NCBI GenBank assembly: GCA_035465395.1
Contig: DATHRK010000101.1
Coordinates: 1-64,000, forward strand
Direction of reading: 5' to 3'
Length of the DNA stretch: 64,000 nt
DNA from: DATHRK01 sp035465395
GTDB lineage: Bacteria; Gemmatimonadota; Gemmatimonadetes; Longimicrobiales; RSA9
Both the position numbers and the translations under genes were made by a program. Position 1 is the first letter of the stretch. Each line of letters starts with the position of its first letter. Below the pieces are notes generated by a model. The model saw only the letters and a list, made by a program, of their open reading frames with translations, had not been told where the DNA came from and ran no database searches. Of this stretch, positions 52,741 to 61,172 are shown piece by piece.

Positions 52741-53627
52741 GGCCGGTTTCCCGGCTTGCGGGCGGCGACGGCGACCGCGTAGCCGCCGTCGCCGGGCAAC
52801 AGGGCGTCGAGCGCGGAGAACGCCCGCATGAACGGGTAGACAGCCGCGTACGCACGGTACGCCTTCTCGACGGCGCGTAGCTGCGTCTCGTTGGAGGGCG
52901 CGATCGTCCCCTCCTGTACCTCCGGGCCGCGCTTGCGACGCGACAGCACCTTCACGTACGCGAAGTTGATGGCGAGCTCCGCCAGCTCGGTGAAGAAGCG
53001 CGAGTAGGCGCCGCGGCCCACGACCCGCAGGCCGGCCGCGGTCATCATCGCCGACAACTGCGCCTCCGTGTAGCCCTGCACGACGTGTCCGTAGGCGCGG
53101 GGCGACATGCCGATCCAGCGCTTCAACCGCGCGACGGGCAGGGACTCGTCCCCGCTGGGGGTCGTGACGATCGCCAGTCCTCCCGGGGCGAGGACGCGGG
53201 CGATCTCCAGGTTGAGGGGCCGCGTCTCCTGGAGGTGCTCGTGCACGTCGACGACCACGACCCGGTCGAACAGCGCGTCGGGAAAGGGGAGGCCGCCCGG
53301 CTCGGCGCGGTGCACGGAGTCGCCGAGAAGGGCCTCCATCGCCTCGATACCGTCGGACTCCATCTCGGCCCACGCCCACCGGCCCCCGAGCGCCCGCAGC
53401 TGGTGGTTGATCGCTCCGTTGTTGTCGCCGCCGGTCACGAGCAGGCACCACTCGTCGCTCAGCGGACCCAGCATTTCGGCGATCATCGCCACCTTCTGCC
53501 GCTTTTTGAGCGTCTTCCGGTACATGCGCAGCTGCCACGGCGTCGCCGTCACCCCGGAGCCCCGCGACGGGCCGACCGCCCGCGCGGCGTCTCCCGGACC
53601 GGCCGTCATGCTCTCGCGCCCGCTCAC
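52737..53627 (-). CDS. SAM-dependent methyltransferase domain protein
   Basis: 296 residues. Core shows F-D-R-V-V-V-V-D-V-H-E-H-L-Q-E and I-A-R-V-L-A-P-G-G-L-A-I-V-T-T-P-S-G, corresponding to motifs II and III. Motif I is divergent (L-V-T-G-G-D-N-N-G-A). C-terminal half is helical with K-R-G-P-E-V-Q-E. The GTG at 53627 overlaps the stop of the preceding gene (GTGA); an ATG at 53609 is the alternative start. Third methyltransferase in this operon. Confidence 0.75.
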   Translation of the reverse strand: MSGRESMTAGPGDAARAVGPSRGSGVTATPWQLRMYRKTLKKRQKVAMIAEMLGPLSDEWCLLVTGGDNNGAINHQLRALGGRWAWAEMESDGIEAMEALLGDSVHRAEPGGLPFPDALFDRVVVVDVHEHLQETRPLNLEIARVLAPGGLAIVTTPSGDESLPVARLKRWIGMSPRAYGHVVQGYTEAQLSAMMTAAGLRVVGRGAYSRFFTELAELAINFAYVKVLSRRKRGPEVQEGTIAPSNETQLRAVEKAYRAYAAVYPFMRAFSALDALLPGDGGYAVAVAARKPGNRP

Positions 53628-55552
53628 CGGGGTACTCCGGTCGCAGCCGCCGGCCGCGAAGCGCCAAGGCGCGCGAGGTGCTCCAGCGACATCTCCAGGA
53701 CCGCGAGCGGCCAGACCCTGTGGGCGTGGTTGCGCCTGCCGTCGAGATGCTCCGCGAGGAGGGTGCTGATCTCCGCGGGCTCGAACCACCCTCGCTCGCG
53801 GATCTTCCGGTCCGAGAGCGCGTCCTCGACCGTGGAGCGCAGGGACCGTCCGATCCAGTGCTTGAGCGGGATGCTGAACCCCTCTTTCCGCCGTTCGATC
53901 GTGGCTCGGGGGAGGATGTCGCGCATCGCCTGGCGGAGGATCCACTTGCCGCGGCCTCCCCGCAGCTTGGCGTCGCCCGGTATGCGCATCGAGAAGGCGA
54001 CGAACTCGTGGTCGAGGAACGGCACGCGGGTCTCCAGAGAGCTCGCCATCGACGTCCGGTCCACCTTGGTGAGGATGTCGTCCGGCAGGTACCCGGTCAC
54101 GTCCGCGTACAGCTGACGCTGCAGGCCTCGGAAGCCGCGGGCCGCGCCGTCCGCGAGGCGCGCCCGGTAGTGCGCGAGGGGGTCGCGCCCGTTCAGCGTG
54201 TCCAGCAGGGCCCCGGAGTACAGCGCCCGGCGCTGGGTCAGATCCTGAAAGACCCACCAGCGGGCGTGCTCCAGGTCGGAGGGCAAGCGCAGCCCTGCTG
54301 CGAAGCGCTTCGCGGTGTTGACCGCCCCGCGCTTGGCCGAACCCGGCGGGAGCGCCTCCAGCAGCGCGTCCGCCACGCGCCACGGGATCCCACGGGTGAC
54401 GTGGCGCAGGCGACGCGCCCAACGCTGGGCGCGATAGGCGTCGTAGCCGGCGAAGAGCTCGTCGCCGCCATCGCCGGACAGCGCCACGGTGACGTCGGCG
54501 CGCGCGACCCGGGCCAGGAGGAACATGGCGAAGGCCGACACGTCGGCGAACGGCTCGTCGAAATGGGTCACGAGCAGGCGCGCGAGGTCGGCGGCGTCCG
54601 GCGTCACCTCCCGCTCGGTGTGGACGGTGCCGAACGCGTCCGCGACCCGGCGGGCGTACGGGCGCTCGTCGTAGGAGCGGTCGGCGAAGCCCATGGAGTA
54701 GGTGCGGACGGGCGCGTCGGCGGCCTCCGCGAGGAAGGCCACGATGGATCCGGAGTCGATGCCTCCCGAGAGGAACGCCCCCAGCGGCACGTCGGCGACG
54801 CGCCGCCGCGTCACCGCAGCGGCCAGGTGGTCGCGCAGCAGGCGCGGGGCCGCGCCGGGATCGATGCCCTCGGGCTCGGCCTCGAGCCCCCAGTACGAGC
54901 GCTCGGTGTAGGGCTCGTCCTGGCCGCACGTCGCGATCGTCGCCGGGGGGAGCTTGCGCACACCGGCGACGATCGAGAGCGGCGCCGGGACGTACTCGTA
55001 CGTGAGGAAGTCGTCGACCGCGGCGAGGTCCCACTCGATCGGCACCCAGGGCGCGAGCACGACCGCCTTCAGCTCCGAGCCGAACGTCAACCCCTCCGGT
55101 CCGGAGCGCACGTACAGCGGCTTGATCCCGAGCCGGTCGCGGGCGAGGAGCATCCGCCGGCCGCGCCCGTCCCAGAGCGCGAACGCGAACATGCCGTTGA
55201 AGCGCTCCACGCAAGCGTCGCCCCATTCCTCGTAAGCGTGGACGATCACCTCGGTGTCGCTGCGGGTCCGGAACCGATGGCCCTTCGAGGCGAGCTGCCC
55301 GCGAAGATCGGCGTGGTTGTAGATCTCCCCGTTGAAGACCACCCGGACGGTGTCGTCCTCGTTGGCCATCGGCTGATGGCCCCCTTCGGGGTCGATGACG
55401 CGGAGCCGGCGGTTGCCCAGCGCCACCTCGCCGTCCGTCCAGAGCCCCGTCTCGTCGGGTCCGCGATGGCCGAGCGAGGCCGTCATCGCGGCGAGGACCC
55501 GCGCGTCGGCGGGCCGACCTCCCGCGTGCCAGAAGCCTGCGACGCCGCACAC
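53624..55552 (-). CDS. asnB: Asparagine synthetase family amidotransferase (exosortase-locus type)
   Basis: 642 residues. M-C2-G-V-A-G-F-W-H-A-G-G start with catalytic cysteine, G-H-R-G-P-D-E-T-G, V-V-F-N-G-E-I-Y-N-H, D-R-L-G-I-K-P-L-Y, synthetase loop L-G-A-F-L-S-G-G-I-D-S-G and V-A-L-S-G-D-G-G-D-E-L-F-A-G-Y; L-P-D-D-I-L-T-K-V-D-R-T-S-M-A is characteristic. The overall form resembles the amidotransferases of exosortase-A polysaccharide loci. It is a different subgroup from the one at 48915. Two bases after the GT4 stop; its own stop overlaps the next GTG. Confidence 0.87.
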   Translation of the reverse strand: MCGVAGFWHAGGRPADARVLAAMTASLGHRGPDETGLWTDGEVALGNRRLRVIDPEGGHQPMANEDDTVRVVFNGEIYNHADLRGQLASKGHRFRTRSDTEVIVHAYEEWGDACVERFNGMFAFALWDGRGRRMLLARDRLGIKPLYVRSGPEGLTFGSELKAVVLAPWVPIEWDLAAVDDFLTYEYVPAPLSIVAGVRKLPPATIATCGQDEPYTERSYWGLEAEPEGIDPGAAPRLLRDHLAAAVTRRRVADVPLGAFLSGGIDSGSIVAFLAEAADAPVRTYSMGFADRSYDERPYARRVADAFGTVHTEREVTPDAADLARLLVTHFDEPFADVSAFAMFLLARVARADVTVALSGDGGDELFAGYDAYRAQRWARRLRHVTRGIPWRVADALLEALPPGSAKRGAVNTAKRFAAGLRLPSDLEHARWWVFQDLTQRRALYSGALLDTLNGRDPLAHYRARLADGAARGFRGLQRQLYADVTGYLPDDILTKVDRTSMASSLETRVPFLDHEFVAFSMRIPGDAKLRGGRGKWILRQAMRDILPRATIERRKEGFSIPLKHWIGRSLRSTVEDALSDRKIRERGWFEPAEISTLLAEHLDGRRNHAHRVWPLAVLEMSLEHLARLGASRPAAATGVPR

Positions 55553-55554
55553 GG

Positions 55555-56769
55555 TCAGGCCGCCGGCTCGAAAGGGGCGTCGGCCACGGTCGCGTTCACG
55601 ATCCGTTCGACGGCTTCCACGTAGCGGCGTTCGCCGTACCGCTCTTCGGCGAGCCGCGCGGCGTTGGAGGCCAGCTCCCGGGCGCGGGACGGGTCGGTCA
55701 GGACCCGTACCAGGCCGGACGCGATGGCGTCGGCGGTCGCCGGCACGAGCTCGGCGGTATCCGGCCCGAGCACCTGCGTGTGCGACCGAACGTCGGTGGC
55801 GACGATCGGTCGCCCCGAGCGCAGGTACTGGTAGACCTTCAGCGGGGTGTTGGTCCCGCGGACGCGGCAGGTCACGAGCGCGTCCGCGATCTCGAGATAG
55901 CGGAAGACGTCGGTCGGGGCGACCGATCCCGTCAGCACGAACCTCTCCACCAGACCCGCGCCTCGGACCGCGGCCTCGAGGGCGCGGACCTGCTCGGGTC
56001 GCCCCCCGACGATCACGAAGCGCACGTCCGGCACCGCGGCCGGTACGGCAGCCGCGGCCTGCACGAGCAGGTCCATGCCCTGGTAGGGCTCGAGCGTGCC
56101 GGTATAGACCACCAGACGCGCCTGCCCCACGCCGAGCCGCTCTCGCAGCGCGGCGCTCTCGGCGTGGGACGCCGGCGGCGCGTCGAAATCCATGGTGTTC
56201 TCTATCATCTCCAGCGGTCCCGCGAACCCCGAGGCCGTCACGTGGTCCGCGAGCTCGGGACAGACGGCGATCACTCCGTCGGCTCCGTCGAGCGTGAACC
56301 GTTCCAGCGCGCGGAAGGCCGGCACCACGCCCGGCAGATCCCACCGGCCGAAGTTGGCGAACTGCTGGGGCAGGCTGGAGTGCATGTCGTAGAGATGCGG
56401 CAGACCCGCGCGGCGACGCAGCCAGGAGCCCAGGACTCCCGCCTCTTCGTGCGAATGGAACAGGTCGTAGTCGCCCGAAAGGGCCATGCGACGGCTCGTG
56501 GAGAACACCGGTATGTCCAGGAACAGCTTGGCGATGGAGGGGCCGATGCGCACGTCGCGCACCGCCGGCGGGCGTGCCGCCCGATGCACCTCGAGGCCGT
56601 CGATGTCGGGCGTCTCGCCGAACGGGTAGGTGACCAAATCGACACGGTGACCGAGACGCGTGAGAGCGCGGATCCTGTGCAGCACGCTGAAGGGCGTCCC
56701 GCGCGGCCGGAAGAAGGGCTGCGGGGCGACCATGAGAATGCGCAGAGAGGGCGGATCGCGTTGCGGCAC
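55555..56769 (-). CDS. Glycosyltransferase family 4 protein
   Basis: 404 residues. R-I-L-M-V-A-P-Q-P-F-F-x-P-R-G-T-P-F-S-V at the N-terminus, D-L-F-H-S-H-E-E-A-G, A-V-C-P-E-L-A-D-H-V, Y-T-G-T-L-E-P-Y-Q-G-M-D-L-L, then an E/R-rich C-terminal domain with N-T-P-L-K-V-Y-Q-Y-L-R-S-G-R-P. This resembles the exosortase-A-associated GT4 group. GTG at 56769; an ATG at 56733 would cut the first beta strand. First gene of the leftward operon to 46263, divergent from the deacetylase at 57096. Confidence 0.85.
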   Translation of the reverse strand: MPQRDPPSLRILMVAPQPFFRPRGTPFSVLHRIRALTRLGHRVDLVTYPFGETPDIDGLEVHRAARPPAVRDVRIGPSIAKLFLDIPVFSTSRRMALSGDYDLFHSHEEAGVLGSWLRRRAGLPHLYDMHSSLPQQFANFGRWDLPGVVPAFRALERFTLDGADGVIAVCPELADHVTASGFAGPLEMIENTMDFDAPPASHAESAALRERLGVGQARLVVYTGTLEPYQGMDLLVQAAAAVPAAVPDVRFVIVGGRPEQVRALEAAVRGAGLVERFVLTGSVAPTDVFRYLEIADALVTCRVRGTNTPLKVYQYLRSGRPIVATDVRSHTQVLGPDTAELVPATADAIASGLVRVLTDPSRARELASNAARLAEERYGERRYVEAVERIVNATVADAPFEPAA

Positions 56770-57095
56770 GCCAACAGTTGTTTGGGTCGTCCTACAAGCC
56801 CGGCCGGCGGCGGCAGGGCAGCCAAGTGGGGTGGTGGTGCGGATCACTCGGGGTCGTCGCGGCCCATAGGCCCTCCCCCTTTCGCCCGCTCGACCGTGGG
56901 CGCCTCCCGCCCGCATCGCCCCCCGCGTCGTTGTACTGCAAATTGCGGTGCGCGGTCCTCCGGCCCTACGCAAACTTCGTCGGACGGGGGCGTCGGCGAA
57001 AAAGGGAGCCGGCACGGGGAGTGCATTCCGTCGAGCACACACACACGCACGCCGGGCGATGCCACGCCGCGACCGGGCGGGTCCGGGGGAGGGCC
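56770..57095. other. Divergent intergenic region between the two polysaccharide operons
   Basis: 326 bases without a gene. It holds the sigma-54-like site at 57009-57027, a short palindrome GCAAATTGC at 56938-56946 that could be an operator half, a (CA)n tract at 57036-57048, and the gggggaggg ribosome site of the rightward operon. No clear sigma-70 promoter for the leftward operon was found. Confidence 0.5.
57009..57027 (+). promoter_or_regulatory. Sigma-54-like -24/-12 promoter of the exosortase-type operon
   Basis: CCGGCACGGGGAGTGCATT. GG at 57011-57012 and GC at 57023-57024 are exactly 10 bases apart; GGCACG is the consensus -24 core, and TGCATT fits -12 apart from one base. It lies 69 bases upstream of the TTG start. 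Exosortase-type polysaccharide loci in other bacteria are known to be driven by sigma-54 and a PrsR-type activator, which supports the call. Confidence 0.5.
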
Positions 57096-57938
57096 TTGAT
57101 CGAGCACCACTTCACCGTCGACGTCGAGGAGTACTTCCAGGTCAGCGCGCTGGAGCCGTTCGTGGCGCGGGAATCCTGGGAGGCGCGGGACGCCAGGCTC
57201 TGCATCGGCATGGACAGGTTGCTCGGCCTCCTAGACGACGCCGGGGCGCGCGCGACGTTCTTCGTCCTCGGCTGGGTCGCGGAGCGCTATCCGGGGCTGG
57301 CCCGGCGGCTCGCCGATGCCGGTCACGAGGTCGCCTCGCACGGCTACGGCCACCGCCGGGTGTCGACCCTGGATCGCGGAGAGTTCCGGGAATCCGTGCG
57401 CCGCGCCAAGGCGATCCTTGAAGACCAGGCGGGTCGTCCCGTCCTGGGCTACCGGGCGCCGACGTTCTCCATTCTGCCGGGGGGCGAATGGGCCCTCGAC
57501 GTGCTGCTCGAGGAGGGCTATCGCTACGACTCGAGCCTCTTCCCCGTACCCCGGCCCGGCTACGGCTATTCGGCCCGGGCGCCGCGCGACCCCCATTGGA
57601 TCGAGCGGGACGCGGGGAAGCTGCTGGAGGTCCCGCCGACCACGCTGCGTCGGTTCGGCACCAACCTGCCGGCGGCGGGAGGCGCCTACCTGCGGCTGTT
57701 TCCCTATGCGCTCACACGGCTGGCCATCACCGAAGCCGCCGAGCGCGAAGCGCCCGCCACGTTGTACGTGCATCCCTGGGAGCTGGACACGGAGCAGCCT
57801 CGTCTCGACGTGCCGTGGTCGGTGCGCCTGCGCCACTACGGAGGCCTGCAGCGCGTCGCCGACCGGCTGGGGCGTGTGCTCCGGGAGTTCCGTTTTCGGC
57901 CGGTCGCCGCGACCCTGGCGGAGCTGACGGCGGCGTGA
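57096..57938 (+). CDS. XrtA/exosortase-system-like polysaccharide deacetylase
   Basis: 280 residues. H-H-F-T-V-D-V-E-E-Y-F-Q at the N-terminus, A-T-F-F-V-L-G-W-V-A-E-R-Y-P, V-A-S-H-G-Y-G-H-R-R (zinc His pair), F-R-E-S-V-R-R-A-K and Y-R-A-P-T-F-S-I, which together are typical of the exosortase-A (PEP-CTERM/XrtA) polysaccharide deacetylases of the CE4 superfamily. The TTG start is preceded by gggggaggg at 57085-57093; no better codon exists after it that keeps the conserved start. Stop overlaps the FemAB-like gene (GTGA). Confidence 0.87.
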   Translation: MIEHHFTVDVEEYFQVSALEPFVARESWEARDARLCIGMDRLLGLLDDAGARATFFVLGWVAERYPGLARRLADAGHEVASHGYGHRRVSTLDRGEFRESVRRAKAILEDQAGRPVLGYRAPTFSILPGGEWALDVLLEEGYRYDSSLFPVPRPGYGYSARAPRDPHWIERDAGKLLEVPPTTLRRFGTNLPAAGGAYLRLFPYALTRLAITEAAEREAPATLYVHPWELDTEQPRLDVPWSVRLRHYGGLQRVADRLGRVLREFRFRPVAATLAELTAA

Positions 57939-58987
57939 TCGTAGAGGCGTATTCCGGCGACGCGGTCGCGTGGGACGCGCGTGTCGAGGCGGACCCCGCG
58001 GGGACCTTCTGCCACCTGCACGGCTGGGCGGGGGCGATCGCGGACGGGCTGGGTCACGATGTCGAGCTGCTGGCCGCGACCCGCGCCGGCGAGCTCGTCG
58101 GCCAGATGCCGATCGCGCGGGTCGCCGGGCCGCTCGGCTCGTACCTGGTGTCGACCCCGTTCCTGAACTACGGCGGCCCCATCGGCACCCCCGAGGCCGT
58201 CCTGGCTCTCATCGAGCACGCGGTGGCCGCCGGCCGGCGGACGGGCGTCGACCTGGTGGAGATGCGGTGTCGTCGCCGCACGTGGAGCGCGTGCGGCAAC
58301 GGTGCCGCGTCGGGTGGATTGCCCGAGCGCGTCGGCGTCTCGGACCGGCGCCTCACCGTCGTGCTGCCGCTGCCCGAGGACCCCGACGACCTGTGGGAGG
58401 CGCTGCGCTCGAAGGTGCGCAGCCAGGTCCGGCGTCCGCTCAAAGAGGGTATGGAGGCCCGCTTCGGCACCGACCAGTTGGACGCGTTCTACGGCGTGTT
58501 CGCGCGCAACATGCGCGACATCGGCACCCCGGTCCTGCCTCTCGGATTCTTCCGGGCCATGGCGGCGCACTTCCCCAGCCTTGTGCGCGTCGGCACCGTG
58601 TACCACGCCGGCGAGCCGGTCGCCGGCGGCTTCGGCTTCCTCTGGCGCGGCGAGTTCGAGATGACCTGGGCGTCGTCCCTCCGCGAGGTCGGCCGACTCG
58701 CACCCAACATGCTCCTGTACTGGGCGTTCATGCGGCACGCGGTGGAGGCCGGCGCGCGCAGCTTCAACTTCGGACGCTGCCCGCCGGACAGCGGGACGCA
58801 CCGGTTCAAGCGTCAGTGGGGCGGGGAGGACGAGCCCCTGCCGTGGCTGCAGTGGTCCGCCGCCGGCGCCGCCGGCACCCCATCGGCCAGGTCGGGCAGG
58901 TTCGCGCTGGCGACCGCCGTATGGCGCCGCCTCCCGGTGCCGCTGGCGACCCGGTTGGGGCCCTGGATCGCGAGGACGATCCCGTGA
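57935..58987 (+). CDS. FemAB-like acyltransferase (exosortase-system type)
   Basis: 350 residues, two GNAT-like halves. P-A-G-T-F-C-H-L-H-G-W at the N-terminus, P-F-L-N-Y-G-G-P, R-S-K-V-R-S-Q-V-R-R-P-L-K, A-G-E-P-V-A-G-G-F and S-F-N-F-G-R-C-P-P-D-S-G-T-H-R-F-K-R-Q-W-G. This pattern is the FemAB family found next to the deacetylase in exosortase-A loci. FemAB proteins transfer amino acids from aminoacyl-tRNA to cell-wall or glycan acceptors; here the acceptor is unknown. GTGA overlaps on both sides. Confidence 0.85.
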   Translation: MIVEAYSGDAVAWDARVEADPAGTFCHLHGWAGAIADGLGHDVELLAATRAGELVGQMPIARVAGPLGSYLVSTPFLNYGGPIGTPEAVLALIEHAVAAGRRTGVDLVEMRCRRRTWSACGNGAASGGLPERVGVSDRRLTVVLPLPEDPDDLWEALRSKVRSQVRRPLKEGMEARFGTDQLDAFYGVFARNMRDIGTPVLPLGFFRAMAAHFPSLVRVGTVYHAGEPVAGGFGFLWRGEFEMTWASSLREVGRLAPNMLLYWAFMRHAVEAGARSFNFGRCPPDSGTHRFKRQWGGEDEPLPWLQWSAAGAAGTPSARSGRFALATAVWRRLPVPLATRLGPWIARTIP

Positions 58988-60222
58988 CCTCGCGTCGCGT
59001 GCCTCCCGCCTACGCCCCGGTGCGGCCCCTCGCCTGGGCCCGCGAGGGTGACGGCGCGCGTGGCCGCCTCGCGGCCCGCCTGCGTGAGCGATACGGCGCC
59101 GAGGACGTGGTGCTCGCGTCGTCCGGGACCGCCGCGCTGCGGCTGGCGATCCGAGCCGCACGGCGCGAGGCCCGCCGGGAAGAGGGCGCCGCACCGCTGG
59201 TCGGCATGCCCGCGTTCAGCTGCTACGACGTCGCCGCCGCCGTGGTCGCCGAGACCGACCGCGTCGCCTGCTTCGACGTGGACCCGCGCACGCTGGCGCC
59301 CGAGCCGGCATCGTTCGCGCGCGTGCTGGAGGCCGGGGCGCGGGTGGTGGTGGTGAGCCCGCTGTTCGGCGTGCCGGTGCCGTGGGCGGAGCTGGAGCGC
59401 GCCGCGGACGCGGCCGGCGCCGTGTTGGTGGAGGACGCCGCGCAGGGCCACGGCGCCTCCCTCGAGGGCCGCCCCCTCGGGTCGCTGGGACGCTTGTCCA
59501 TCCTGAGCTTTGCTCGAGGCAAGGGCTGGACGGGCGGCCGGGGCGGGGCCCTGCTGGCGCGCGGCGGCGCCTCCCTGTCCGGGCTCGACCTGCTCCCGGA
59601 CCCGACGGGGCCGGACGACGCCAGGCTCGTGGCGGGCACCCTGGGGCAGTGGGCTCTAGGCCGCCCGGCGTTCTACGCCATCCCCGCCGCGCTGCCGTGG
59701 CTCGGGCTGGGCGAGACCCGCTGGCGGGACGCGCAGGAACCCGCGGCGATGGCCGATCCCGCCGCACGGGCCGCGCTGGCCTCCGAAGAGGCGGCCGACC
59801 TGGAGGCCCGGGAGCGCCGCCGCCGCGCCGCCTGGCTGCGCGCGCGCGTGCCGTCCGCCTGGTCCGTCCGGCCGCCTCCGCGGGCCGTCGCCGGTTGGCT
59901 GCGTCTCCCCCTCCGGCTGCCGGGCGGCGCGGAGCGGCTGACCCCCGCGGCGCGGAGGCTGGGGGTCGCGCGGGCCTACCCCGAGCCGCTCACCCTCCTG
60001 CCCGAGGTGCGCGCGGTGCTGGTGGAGGCCGGTGGCCCCTGGCCCGGCGCGGCGTCGCTCGCCGCCGACCTGGTCACGCTGCCGACCCACTCGCTCCTGC
60101 GTCGCAGCGACGCGGAGGAGATCCTACGGGCCATGGAGGCGATGGCCCGCGGAACGCCGCCGGCCGATGGCGGCGGCTCCCCCCTGCCGGCCGGCGGGGC
60201 CTCGGCCGGAGGCGCTCGGTGA
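58984..60222 (+). CDS. DegT/DnrJ/EryC1-type PLP aminotransferase
   Basis: 412 residues, fold-type I PLP enzyme. A-S-S-G-T-A-A-L-R-L-A, L-V-E-D-A-A-Q-G-H-G-A-S (cofactor Asp), and S-F-A-R-G-K-G-W-T-G-G-R-G-G-A with the PLP lysine. These are the DegT family sites; family members make amino sugars from keto-sugars. The N-terminal 30 residues and a Gly/Ala-rich C-terminal tail differ from the common type. It probably makes the amino sugar needed by the following transferases. GTG start overlaps the FemAB-like stop. Confidence 0.85.
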   Translation: MTSRRVPPAYAPVRPLAWAREGDGARGRLAARLRERYGAEDVVLASSGTAALRLAIRAARREARREEGAAPLVGMPAFSCYDVAAAVVAETDRVACFDVDPRTLAPEPASFARVLEAGARVVVVSPLFGVPVPWAELERAADAAGAVLVEDAAQGHGASLEGRPLGSLGRLSILSFARGKGWTGGRGGALLARGGASLSGLDLLPDPTGPDDARLVAGTLGQWALGRPAFYAIPAALPWLGLGETRWRDAQEPAAMADPAARAALASEEAADLEARERRRRAAWLRARVPSAWSVRPPPRAVAGWLRLPLRLPGGAERLTPAARRLGVARAYPEPLTLLPEVRAVLVEAGGPWPGAASLAADLVTLPTHSLLRRSDAEEILRAMEAMARGTPPADGGGSPLPAGGASAGGAR

Positions 60223-61172
60223 AGGTGGGCGCGGTCAGCGTGGTCGTCCCCCTCTACGACGAGGCGGACAACGTGCAGCCCCTCCTGGGGCGCCTGGAGC
60301 AGGCCCTGGACGCCGTGGGCGCTCGCTGGTGGGAGATCGTCCTGGTCGACGACGGGAGCACGGATGACACGCTCGCCCGTTGCCGCGCCGCGGCTCGTGA
60401 GGACCGGCGGGTCCGCGTGATGGCGCTGGCCCGCAACTACGGCCAGACGACCGCGCTGCAGGCCGGCTTCGACGGCGCGCGCGGGGACGTCGTTGTGACG
60501 ATGGACGGCGACCTGCAGAACGATCCGGCCGACATCGGCCGGTTGCTGGACGAGATCGAAGCCGGCCACGACCTGGTCGTGGGCTATCGCGTCCGCCGCC
60601 AGGACGCCTTCGTGATGCGGAAGATCCCCTCGTGGGTCGCGAACCGGATCATCCGCTGGATGACGGGCGTGCGCGTGCGCGACGTGGGCTGCGCGCTGAA
60701 GGCGTACCGGCGAGAGCTGCTGGACCGGATGCACCTCTATTCGGACATGCACCGGTTCATCCCGGCGCTCGCGGCGGCGGGCGGCGCGCGGATCACCGAG
60801 ATCCCGGTCCGTCACCACCCACGCGTGGCAGGGGTCAGCAAGTACGGCCCCGGCCGGGTGTGGCGCGTCCTGGCGGATCTCCTCACGATCCGGATGATCC
60901 AGGCCTACGCGGACCGGCCCCTGGCGCTCTTCGCGCCGCCCGCGATCGTGGCGTTCGCCGCCGCCATCGCGGCCGGCGCCGCGGCGATCGCGGCGGCGGT
61001 GGGCCTGCAGAGCTGGATAGCGAGCGCCGTGGTGCTGCCGGGGGTCGCCCTGCTGGCCTTCGGCCTGGGCGTCTTCCTGCTGATGGTGGGCCTGACGGCG
61101 GAGGTGTTCCTCCGCACCGAGCTCGCGGTGGCCCCGCGACCTCTTCCCGTCGTCAGGGACGCGTCGGCGTGA
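60219..61172 (+). CDS. Membrane-anchored glycosyltransferase family 2 (ArnC/DPM1-like)
   Basis: 317 residues. S-V-V-V-P-L-Y-D-E-A-D-N-V, L-V-D-D-G-S-T-D-D-T-L, A-R-N-Y-G-Q-T-T-A-L-Q-A-G, M-D-G-D-L-Q-N-D-P-A-D-I (DxD with QxDP), V-G-Y-R-V-R-R-Q-D; then V-S-K-Y-G-P-G-R and two C-terminal membrane helices. This is the polyprenyl-phosphate glycosyltransferase type (ArnC, GtrB). It should load a sugar onto undecaprenyl phosphate. GTG overlaps the aminotransferase stop. Confidence 0.9.
   Translation: MKVGAVSVVVPLYDEADNVQPLLGRLEQALDAVGARWWEIVLVDDGSTDDTLARCRAAAREDRRVRVMALARNYGQTTALQAGFDGARGDVVVTMDGDLQNDPADIGRLLDEIEAGHDLVVGYRVRRQDAFVMRKIPSWVANRIIRWMTGVRVRDVGCALKAYRRELLDRMHLYSDMHRFIPALAAAGGARITEIPVRHHPRVAGVSKYGPGRVWRVLADLLTIRMIQAYADRPLALFAPPAIVAFAAAIAAGAAAIAAAVGLQSWIASAVVLPGVALLAFGLGVFLLMVGLTAEVFLRTELAVAPRPLPVVRDASA

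Noticed and set aside
56938..56946. GCAAATTGC palindrome as an operator
   Set aside because: Nine bases with a single occurrence is expected by chance; noted only inside the intergenic entry.
57036..57048. (CA)n tract as a phase-variation repeat
   Set aside because: Only about six dinucleotides long and upstream of the ribosome site; too short to claim slipped-strand switching.
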